This document shows, piece by piece, positions 55,727 to 64,000 of a stretch of DNA of 64,000 nt (the first letter of the stretch is position 1; every line of letters begins with the position of its first letter). This DNA comes from Hysterangium stoloniferum (taxonomy: Eukaryota > Basidiomycota > Agaricomycetes > Hysterangiales > Hysterangiaceae): positions 49,278 to 113,277 of the forward strand of contig WHVD01000218.1 in the NCBI GenBank assembly GCA_015178975.1, read 5' to 3'. Under the pieces are notes generated by a model that was given only the letters and a program-made list of their open reading frames with translations, did not search any database and was not told the origin of the DNA. Made by a program: the position numbers and the translations under genes.

Positions 55727-56470
55727 CAAAATGTCTATTTTAAGATTTAATGCACAATAAAATTCTTTTATTATTAAAGTTTATCTCCTTGGGAAGGATT
55801 TTGCAGTGCTCCAAAAAGGGTTCCCTGCAGAAGTGTCATTAGAAAAAGGGCATTGGGTGCCCTCAGGGTATGCCATATACAATTAATTGCTTGGTCTCAG
55901 TTGAACGTCATGATGGATATTGTTATGTCACTGTAGTGCCAAACCTGACTTGTAACACCAGAAAGAGGCATGGATCCAAAAGGTCGAAGGATCCTTTGTG
56001 AGGCTGAGTGATATAAACTCCACCAGACACACATTGGATCCTTAACTGGTTAAAATTTGGTTAGGATTGATCTGAGGGTTCAGTGTTTGTGGATCCTTGC
56101 CTGACTATGACTCGGTTAAGGATCTGATGTGCAATTGGCAGGTTCTCAGCCTTGACAAAGGATTCAATAATCTTGCAGATCTGGGGTTTTTCCTGGTGAA
56201 TGTAGGAAGACTGGTGCTGCACATGGCGGATTGTGATGACTGAGTACGTGGATCAGACATTTTAATTCACCTCACAGGGGCCAACAATGTGATAAGAACC
56301 GTGAACAAATGCACAACTAAGCTGCCCAAGAGTCAAGAATTGCCTTAAAATCAATTTATTGCTTTCAACAAACTCGTTTGCATAGTACATTCAGATTGGC
56401 ATAGATATGGATGATGATTAAGCTTAGAAATTAATCCCAACTGCCGGTAATGAAGAACTCTCCAGATTTT
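55727..56470. other. No supported gene
   Basis: Mixed sequence with 'ggatcc'-containing words repeated loosely ('aaggatcctttgtgag', 'attggatccttaact', 'gtttgtggatccttg'). No long frame, LTR end or RNA gene recognised. Confidence 0.45.
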
Positions 56471-57960
56471 TGTATGTCTGGGACACTGACACAGGGTAAC
56501 TGAACATCAAAGTTCTCTCTGACTGAGGGTGGCCTGCTTAAGCAACAAGTGTTAAGAACTAAAAACTGACTAATGTCGGTGGCTGACGGGGACCAATCGG
56601 AAGGACTTGGCTTCAGCTTATGTGCTGCACCCTCGCAAATATCCGTAGGTTGTCCTTAGATTTCGGATGGGCGAAGACTAATCCTAAGAAGAACCTTTCG
56701 GCGAGATACCGATTGGAACCGAAGGACAAGTCAAGTGTCGGGCCAAGGGGTCGGGGCCAAGAGTGGGGGAGCGCACGCGAAGGCGGATAAGGGAATTCTT
56801 AGTATGAGACTGTTGCAGACATATGAGGGTATTCTGAGTTGATATTCTGATTGCCTGGTAACTACAACTACAGCGGGTTCATATACAAGTAACAGGCGTC
56901 TAGAAAATACTAATGGGGAGAAGGGTGGAAAACGGTATTAGCATTAAGCTTGACTAGGAACGGGAAGTTTATGATTAGTTCGGAGGCCGATGATAACCGA
57001 GAATGGAAATTACGATAAAAGGAAATAATTCGAGGACTACAAATATAGATAGACATATGTGAAACATAGGATGGGACAGATCAACATAATGAAAAGGACG
57101 TATCAAAGCATAACCAGACAGAAAGGCGTAGTCAGGTTTGATTGACCGGAAGGCATACGTCAGCGTCGGGGGTCCGACGGCTTCTGAGATCTCGTCTTGT
57201 TGAAGACGTATAACTACGATGTACCATCAGGGACCGTCGGCATGCGAAGGGTTGCGACACAGTCGTAACAACAAGTCCCATTGTTCTCCGGTGAAAGAGT
57301 CAAGGTACAGCAGGTATTTATGTCCCATTATTCTCCTGATGAAAGCTTGTTGTTCAAGCAGATCTCTCCCCTCGATCACAAAATCTCCCTCCAACTGAAC
57401 AAGATCTTTCAAATCAAAGAGACCCCTGATTAATGTGTTCTGAAAGGGATGCTGTAACATTGATGTTAATCTTATTATACATGAGCTCAATATGTCGAGG
57501 TGGACGTATGACTTTAAAAGGGGCACTGTTCCCATCATATCAACACTGGTAGGGGATACGAAGCTGTTGAATTTGTGGGATAGCCTCCACAAAGTGTTGA
57601 AATATCTCAAAGTCCATATCAATGACGTTGAAGACACATAAGGACACCCTTGCTTGGAGGGTAGATAAGGATTCTGCCAAGATCAAACATTCCAAGTACC
57701 GTATATGCTGAGCAATATCCAAAGGGAGCCAGTTTCTGAGTGGCACAGCAGAGAAACAAATCCATCAAGGATTAGGGAACAAAGTTGAGGTATGGTTTGT
57801 GGCAGGATACACTGTGAGCAGTCATCATCAGTGCTAATTTATAAACACTCGAGGATTGGGTGATTGTGGAGAAAAGTTCCGAATTGGCACTCAACACTTG
57901 CATAGTAGTCATTGTAACTCTCTGTGGAATTCCAATCTAAAAATTCTGGGAATATGTTAA
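56470..57960 (-). pseudogene. Unrecognised gene split by solo LTR D3
   Basis: The minus strand from about 57930 reads 'ELFSTITQSSSVYKLALMM', stops, 'LRNWLPLDIAQHIRYLECLI', 'FNVIDMDFEIFQHFVEAIPQ' and, in another frame (57637 on), 'DMMGTVPLLKSYVHLDILSS', 'LTSMLQHPFQNTLIRGLFDL' and 'YLDSFTGEQWDLL'. D3 interrupts here. After removing it and one ACAAG the frame goes on as 'LKQATLSQREL', then, shifted, 'DVQLPCVSVPDIQKSGEFF'. The style (an F-box/LRR-like fungal protein) is familiar but I cannot name it. Frameshifts make it a pseudogene. Confidence 0.5.
56550..57270 (+). mobile_element. Solo LTR D3, TSD ACAAG
   Basis: A 721-bp family-D LTR (TGTTAAGAACTA ... CAGTCGTAACA) flanked by ACAAG at 56545-56549 and 57271-57275. 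U3 motif at 56614-56627. Confidence 0.93.
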
Positions 57961-57971
57961 TATCTCCTTCA

Positions 57972-58593
57972 AGGAGGATAACTGAAAACTTTAAAAGTTA
58001 TTTATCCACTAAAGTATATATATTTATATTGTTTGTTGTAAAATTAATATTTAAACAAATTCAGCCTATCAGATAATATTCTGGAGAATAAGGGAATATT
58101 AATATTTATCTTGTATCTGACAAAAGTTAGTCAAACAAACATATATAGATTATCCTTTTGGGGATAAATTCCACAACATGGATTGGTTGGCCAGATAGTT
58201 CTGGTTAACTTTCTAAACCAAATAAATTTAAATTATATGAACTATATTTGAAAGTTTGCATAATATACAAGAGAATCCATCTTATCCAAAAGATTAAGTC
58301 ATAACCCGAGTAATTTTGGTTAACTATAATGTTTGTGGACATTTCAAAAGTCATGGAGATACTAGAGAATGCATTTTATCCCAAAGATTAGGTAACAACC
58401 CAGATAATCTTGTATAACCGTGACATTTGTGCATATTTTAAGGGAGTGTACAAGTCTTAAAGATGAAATTTTGGGTTAATGAAATATAAATCCCTAAAAC
58501 ATGTAGTCATAGCCAGGAGAAATAGTCTCACTTAAAAATATGAGGAGTTTTTCATAAAATTTTGTGTATTCAATGAATTGTGACTATCCTCCT
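57972..58593 (-). mobile_element. MITE-like element J2
   Basis: 622 bp, ends AGGAGGATA and TATCCTCCT, homologous to J1 in the opposite orientation (shared inverted 'tgggataaaatgca', 'ccaatccatgttgtggaatt'). AT-rich with no ORF. Target duplication not resolved. Confidence 0.7.
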
Positions 58594-59274
58594 ACATTAA
58601 CTTTTAAAAGTATTTAGAACAATATAAAATTTATATCACATTATCATCACCATATAAACTTAAGTTTTTTTAAGTTATGTAAAATCTTTTTACCTTCTTC
58701 TCTATTTTCATAATCTTTTCTTTTTTTACATTTCTGTTTTCTTTTACTTATGTCAGGTGATTTTCCAATATTTATTATACAAAGATAAACTTTTTTGGCA
58801 AATGATTTCATAATTTCTGTCATTTTAGAATATGGAGATTGTATTCACAAAATACTTATAATTAGTTATTGAATACATGTATTTTCATTTTACCTCATGT
58901 AATATTTTTATTATATTGTATCAAAATATTCCACTTTTTTTCTGAAATTGTATTAACAATTATATAACTTTTAAAATTGGCAGCCAAATGCTAATGACAG
59001 TTAGAAATAACAAACACAGAAATAAGAAAGTAGTCCCTTCCACCAACTAGAATATGTTGGAACTTCTTCAACTCTTTCAACTCTCTCTTTAACTGGGTAT
59101 TCATCTAACCTTTTTCTGAAGGATATAAACACCTCAAAAGTGAGTTTATCTACAATAGCCATGTTATGGTGAGTAAAGACTGCATTGTACATCTGGACAT
59201 TGTCATATGACCTCAGAGGGATTGGTTCAAGCCCTATAAACTTGTAATGTCATTTCATTAGATAAGAAAGGAAC
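58594..59274. other. AT-rich stretch, no supported gene
   Basis: Long poly-T/poly-A rich sequence. A 63-codon minus-strand frame (59192-59001) has charged residues but no motif and no extension through introns that I can see. Confidence 0.45.
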
Positions 59275-59683
59275 TAAGTTTATTGAATTAATCAAGTACA
59301 AGCACTCAATTAATCTGATACAAATTATTGTCTCTGTTAAAAAATTATTTAACACCTTGTTAAATTCTATTAATAGTTACAAATAAGCATACAAGAAACT
59401 GAAGCTTTATATCAAGTCTCTGCCAAGTTACTGCACATATATTCAGCTTCCACCCCCTATTCTCAAGGAATATCTGTTTATTTGCTAAAAGAGTCATACA
59501 CAGTTCTATTGAACCTTTCAATAATCAAAATAAGCATTGATTTTAGTTGTTTAAGCTTAATAGCACAACTAATTAATCTATCAGTATTTGTATTACTGGA
59601 CCTTTTCTTGTTTTATTGTTGAAGCTCTGTGACACTATCGCATATATTGAGCTATCTAAGAGAAACCCCTAAATACATTATAG
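59275..59683 (+). mobile_element. LTR A5 fragment (3' half of a family-A LTR)
   Basis: Matches the terminal part of diverged copy A4 ('ttgttgaagctctgtgacac', 'gagctatctaagagaaaccc') and of LTR A ('taattaatctatcagtattt', 'attactggacctttt'). Its 5' half is missing. It ends ..AAATACATTA against LTR C3. Confidence 0.65.
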
Positions 59684-59813
59684 GTGACCAGGGGGTAGGA
59701 CTATTGTCAGATGCTCAACTAGAGGTGACAGGGAATCCTGATTAGTGCCAGAAGCTCAACTAGAGGTGGCAATAAACTGCTTGCTGCAGTGACACACAGA
59801 TGTGGTGTAAATG

Positions 59814-61277
59814 TGTGAAGATCCATTCCCAGAAACTCTTCGGAGTATTTACCGGATATTATCTCTGGGTCCAAACCATCTTCTGGACCAGTATCAAGAT
59901 CTGGAATCCACTGGAACCCAACCCTCATCTTTTCAAGGCAAATCCCATTCTGGTATTCTGCCCTCATTTTAGACACCTCCTGTTATGACCCAGAACTCAT
60001 CGGACTCTGCCCTTCAGTAGGTGACTTCCAGTCAGACTCCTGGTCAGACTCCAGTCAGACTTCTGGTCAGACTCCCAGTCAGACTTCTGGTCAGACTCCC
60101 AGTCAGACTTCTGGTCAGACTCCCAGTCAGACTTCTGGTCAGACTCCCAGTCAGACTTCTGGTCAGACTCCCAGTCAGACTTCTGGTCAGACTCCCAGTC
60201 AGACTTCTGGTCAGACTCCCAGTCAGACTTCTGGTCAGACTCCCAGTCAGACTTCTGGTCAGACTCCCAGTCAGACTCTGTCAGACTCCCAGTCAGACTT
60301 CTGGTCAGACTCCCAGTCAGACTTCTGGTCAGACTCCCAGTCAGACTTCTGGTCAGACTCCCAGTCAGACTTCTGGTCAGACTCCCAGTCAGACTTCTGG
60401 TCAGACTCCCAGTCAGACTTCTGGTCAGACTCCCAGTCAGACTTCTGGTCAGACTCCCAGTCAGACTTCTGGTCAGACTCCCAGTCAGACTTCTGGTCAG
60501 ACTCCCAGTCAGACTTCTGGTCAGACTCCCAGTCAGACTTCTGGTCAGACTCCCAGTCAGACTTCTGGTCAGACTCCCAGTCAGACTTCTGGTCAGACTC
60601 CCAGTCAGACTTCTGGTCAGACTCCCAGTCAGACTTCTGGTCAGACTCCCAGTCAGACTTCTGGTCAGACTCCCAGTCAGACTTCTGGTCAGACTCCCAG
60701 TCAGACTTCTGGTCAGACTCCCAGTCAGACTTCTGGTCAGACTCCCAGTCAGACTTCCATTCCCATACTTCCAAACCTCATCCTTGTTCCGTATTTGGTA
60801 ACTGACAGGTTAACAGTTATTCATTCGCTTGTTTATTGTTCTTGTTGTATTCCCATCTCAGAATCTTCATCCTAATCTGTCTTATTATCCTTCTAGATTT
60901 GTAGTACAATTACTGGAACATCTACAGTATATAGTCTTCCATAGCCATGTACATACTTACTCTTTAGTTTTATCTCAAATTAGTTTGTATCTCTTCTGTC
61001 TTTCTGTATGCTCAATACCCAGAACTCCTGGAACTTCCAAGTATCCGTAAACATTCCGACATATATCCATCCTCTGAAATATGGACACCCAAGTGAGTGC
61101 ACAAGGGTGCAGCACATAAGCTGAAGCCAAGTCCATCTGTACTCTGGTAATATTCCAATACTACTGTTACTAATCCCTGGAAACTCCTGGACTAATTCTC
61201 CGAAACTCTGAGGACATATTTCCAGGAAGTGTCCGGAATATCCTGGGAAAATCCACCCCGAGATATGGAACTTAACA
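59814..61277 (-). mobile_element. Solo LTR H1 carrying a 24-bp minisatellite; TSD AAATG
   Basis: A 1464-bp family-H LTR in minus orientation (TGTGAAGATCC ... GGAACTTAACA on the plus strand), flanked by AAATG at 59809-59813 and 61278-61282. U3 motif in inverse at 61110-61123. The extra length over H2 (950 bp) is mostly the tandem array. Confidence 0.92.
60025..60760 (+). repeat. 24-bp minisatellite, about 30 units
   Basis: Head-to-tail copies of 'cttctggtcagactcccagt' + 'caga' (24 bp). The array is nearly perfect apart from one shortened unit near 60275-60290, which changes the reading frame. Long open frames on both strands (repeats of 8 residues such as QTPSQTSG) are a by-product of a 24-bp, stop-free unit, not a gene. 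Confidence 0.95.
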
Positions 61278-61725
61278 AAATGGGTTGTTAAAATGTTAAA
61301 ATGTTCTATTCAAGGCTGGAGCTGAGCTCCTTATATATGTACATTTAAGTCTGAGACATTTTAGAAGATTCTAGAAGATTGAATGATGTCATTCTGAGAT
61401 GAATGATGTTATTTAGAATTTTCTAGGCATAATAGAACATTCTAGAACCTTATAGAATATTCTACAATATTCTATCTACTGTTTGTACCTATTTGTAACT
61501 GTTATACCTCAAAACTACTGGAATATTCCAGGAGTTTATGCTATATTCCAAAATAGCATATATGTATGTGACAGTATTTTCCCACATGTCATGCTGGGTG
61601 TGCATTTCACATATCATGTCACATACTAAGTAGCCGTCTGTCTCCCAGTTCGATACTATTATATAGTTATTATATTTATTTTAGTTAATTATAAATATAA
61701 TACTATTTTATTATAATAATATATA

Positions 61726-63440
61726 CAGTCGAACCTCTCTTATCCCATACCCCTGATACCCCATAACCCATGACCCTTCTGAGACAAAACCCATACATTT
61801 TTACTATATTGTTGGTACATTTACATACATGATTGAAGCAGTACCAATCCACCTTTGATGTAAAATGAAAAGTTCATCTCTCTAGAGTCCTTGAGCCCCA
61901 GCCAGGCCATGCCAGTGAAGCCCATTGAGGTCCTGAAAAAGGGGCTGAAAATTGTGCAGAATCAAGTTAAAGCCAAGAAAGAGAGGCTCCAGGCACAGCT
62001 AGCTGAGAAGAAGTCAATTTCATGGCAAGATGAGAGATGGCTGGATCACAAAGCCAATCTGGTGGACAAGCAGCGGGTTTTGGAGACTCTGGAGGAAGCT
62101 TTGGACTATGAGAGAGGTTTGGGGAGACTTGACAATGAGCAGAAGGGTGTTGTCCGAAAATTACGGGAGATGGCTGAGGACCTCAGCAAAGTGATAGGAA
62201 GCAAGTGGAAACGTATGTGGATACTGATGATTTCATTCATGGTGGTAATAACTATCCATAAGGCCCGGAATACAAGCCCAAAAAACAGGCTGAGAAGGCC
62301 TCTCATGTTCCTGTACCAGTGTTCACCAAAAAGGAAAATGCGACACTTTCACAGCGAATTGAAATCTTGGATTGGTATCACGTGAATGGCAGGAATCAGT
62401 CAAAAATGGCAAAACATTTTGACCCAATTTATCCTAACCTGAGAATAAAGCAGCCACTTGTCTCCACCTGGGTAAAGGATGAAGCAAAGTGGCATGAAGA
62501 ATGGGGACATGGTGATGGTGTTAAGAACTGAAAACTGACTAATGTCGGTGGACCGATGGGGACCGATCAGAAGGACTTGGCTTCAGCTTATGTGCTGCGC
62601 CCTCGCAGTTATCCGTCGGGTGTCCTTAAATTTGGCGGGTGAAGACTAGTCCTAATGAATACCTCTCAGTAAAACTACCGATCGGAATCGAGGGATAAGT
62701 CGAGTGTCGGGCCAAGGAGTCAGGGACCGAGAGGGGCGAGCACATGTGAAGGTGGATAGTGGAATACTTAGTATGAGATTTCTATAGGCATAAGAGGGTA
62801 TTCTGAGTTGATATTCTGATTGCCTAGTAACTACAACTACAGCAGGTTCATATACAAATATCAGGCGTCTAAAAAACACTAACTAGGAGAAGAGCAGAAA
62901 GCGGTATTGACAAATAAGCTTGACTAGGAACGGGAAGGTTACGATTAGTTCGGAGGCTGTACATTAACCGAGAGTGGGATTATGAGAAAAGGAAAGAGTC
63001 CAAGAGTTACAAGTATTTTTAGACATGTGTGAAACATAGAGTAGAATGGATCATCGTAATGGAAAGGGATGTATCAGAGTTTAACCAGATAGTATGAGTA
63101 TATTTTGACAGGGGCATAAATGGAGTTTGATCACCATGAAAGCATACGTCAGTGTCAGGAAACCGATGGTTTCCGATGTGAGGACTTGAGCAATGACTTG
63201 AATCGTTGATAGGTGGCGATAACCTCGGGACTGTTGGGTTGCGACACGGTCATAACAGATGGTGTCAACACAACAAAACGGGCTCATCAAACACAGCATC
63301 CAGAGGTTACAGAAATGATAGAGCTTTGGGTGTCAAAGGTGATGGCAGATGGTATTCTTGTAACTGGCAAAGTCTTGCACCAGAAGTGGACAAAATTTGC
63401 TGACCTGGTGGGTGTCCCAATAGAACATAGATATTAAGTA
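61726..63440 (+). pseudogene. CENP-B/pogo-type transposase remnant, split by solo LTR D4
   Basis: A TIR-like CAGTCGAACCTCTCTTATCC after TA at 61726 marks a probable left end. A frame from 61891 or 61912 encodes a charged, coiled-coil-like N-terminus ('VLKKGLKIVQNQVKAKKERL'). After a frameshift (about 62213) and a TAA (62262) comes the CENP-B-type helix-turn-helix: 'ENATLSQRIEILDWYHVNG', 'FDPIYPNLRIKQPLVSTWV'. D4 interrupts at 62519. The frame resumes at 63258 with 'RAHQTQHPEVTEMIELWVSK' and 'VLHQKWTKFADLVGVP', the second HTH domain. The DDE catalytic domain and right TIR are missing. CENP-B HTH proteins bind transposon ends or centromeric DNA. Confidence 0.82.
62519..63257 (+). mobile_element. 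Solo LTR D4, TSD GATGG
   Basis: A 739-bp family-D LTR (TGTTAAGAACTG ... CGGTCATAACA) flanked by GATGG at 62514-62518 and 63258-63262. U3 motif at 62584-62597. It splits the CENP-B-type frame; its removal restores '..EWGHGDG|VNTTKRAH..'. Confidence 0.93.
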
Positions 63441-63504
63441 ATGTTTATCCCTCTTAATGCCACTTATAAGTTATTTTTGCCACTTATTTTGGGCTTGAAA
63501 CTAT

Positions 63505-63600
63505 TGGTATGGGCAGGGATTTGAACTCATGACCTTGTGGGGTCTTCAGAGTATCAGAGTTTACTTTATGTTGGAGACCACTAAGCCAACATTGGCCTAG
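63505..63600 (-). other. tRNA-like sequence with pol III box A and box B
   Basis: The minus strand reads 'TTGGCTTAGTGGTC' (box A-like, 63578-63591) and, about 60 nt later, 'GAGTTCAAATCC' (box B-like, 63517-63528). The acceptor stem does not pair, so this is not a working tRNA gene. It may be a decayed tRNA or the head of a tRNA-derived SINE. Confidence 0.4.
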
Positions 63601-63640
63601 TAGTTTCCAACAACTTCATATGCAGACTTGCCCTTGTCAA

Positions 63641-64000
63641 GTAGAGTAAGAACATGATCAAGTTGAGCAGGAGTGAGAGCTCTCATGATGTAAACTGATA
63701 GGTTGTTGGGATGCTATCACTTGGAGAAGTGAACAGTTGTATATATACACAATTTGAACAGGTCACATGATTTTATTTTATTTATATATATATATATATT
63801 TTAATACATTTATATACCGCATCGCATAATGAAGATACATAGCGGTTGGGGAGAGAACTACCCTAACGGTTGGTGGAGAAAAGGTGGGATGTGAATGCAG
63901 TGGGTTGGGATACGTGGGAGGGTCTAATGCAGGGCGTGCATTTATTTGTGGATAATCAATAAGGTTATGTGCTAATCATGTGACAGGGACAAAACTGTTC
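63641..64000. other. End of window without a supported gene
   Basis: Includes a (TA)n microsatellite with interruptions at about 63778-63800. No recognisable frame, LTR end or RNA gene. Confidence 0.5.

Larger units (their letters stand above)
59684..61660 (-). mobile_element. Partial LTR C3 (family C), split by solo LTR H1
   Basis: Minus orientation. The left piece (59684-59813) has two or three hairpin units in inverse ('gctcaactagaggtggc', 'gctcaactagaggtgac') and 'ttgctgcagtgacacacaga', as in C2. The right piece (61283 on) has the promoter core 'ggctggagctgagctcctta' and AT-rich U3. Its start is truncated by A5 and its right end is not defined. Confidence 0.7.

Noticed and set aside
60021..60875. 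A 284-codon repetitive ORF (8-residue repeats) and its antisense partner as proteins
   Set aside because: They arise from a 24-bp stop-free tandem unit inside an LTR; the frame changes where one unit is short, and there is no gene context.

Overview
The window looks like a transposon-packed, gene-poor stretch of a filamentous basidiomycete genome (probably Agaricomycetes). Three things point there: short GT..AG introns of 47-62 bp in the few intron-bearing genes, a Plavaka-type (CACTA-like) transposase, and the mix of Ty3/gypsy chromovirus, Ty1/copia, Ngaro/PAT-type tyrosine-recombinase and CENP-B/pogo-type elements. I see no intact host gene. Almost every protein-coding trace belongs to a mobile element, and most are broken by stops (often CGA->TGA), frameshifts or later insertions. 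LTR families are named here A to I by my own comparison of the sequence; the names are not published ones.

Left part (1-8.6 kb): degenerate sequence with a roughly 0.5-kb direct repeat (1-600 and 4440-4860), a tandemly duplicated Ty1/copia remnant on the minus strand (5.5-7.6 kb), and a fragment of a TPR gene resembling the Ssn6/Cyc8 co-repressor (7.57-7.84 kb). From 8.6 to 16.2 kb: an intron-containing minus-strand gene split by a 1.5-kb solo LTR (family C, TSD ATCAG), three 339-bp tandem repeats, a damaged Plavaka transposase gene, and an RRM-like gene remnant.

Middle part (17.0-40.4 kb): a four-layer nest. A family-G LTR (18357-40425) holds a minus-strand chromovirus F (18761-40033, both LTRs, PBS and PPT visible). 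F was later hit by solo LTRs D2 and B1 and by a family-C LTR (C2). C2 in turn holds the young element A (25434-32822, two 1272-bp LTRs that look almost identical). With the insertions removed, F reads gag, zinc knuckle, protease, RT, RNase H, integrase, chromodomain, and then an unusual roughly 2.7-kb proline-rich coding tract before its PPT. Both F and A carry a deletion just after the RT YIDD motif.

Right part (40.5-64 kb): copia-like LTRs and a copia gag; solo LTRs of families H, G, D, B and A, most with exact 5-bp TSDs; MITE-like and fold-back elements; an Ngaro/PAT-type element with textbook split direct repeats (46175-50868: gag, RT, RNase H, tyrosine recombinase); a 24-bp minisatellite of about 30 units inside a solo LTR; and a CENP-B/pogo-type transposase remnant split by a solo LTR.

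The most unusual signals are structural. A short hairpin-forming U3 motif (CAGC-TTATGT-GCTG inside GGCTTCAGCTTATGTGCTGC) occurs about 15 times in otherwise unlike LTR families. The transcribed leaders of LTR families C and A carry strings of small hairpins with compensatory base changes between repeats or copies. All coordinates and pairings were read by eye; no alignment, folding or database search was run.
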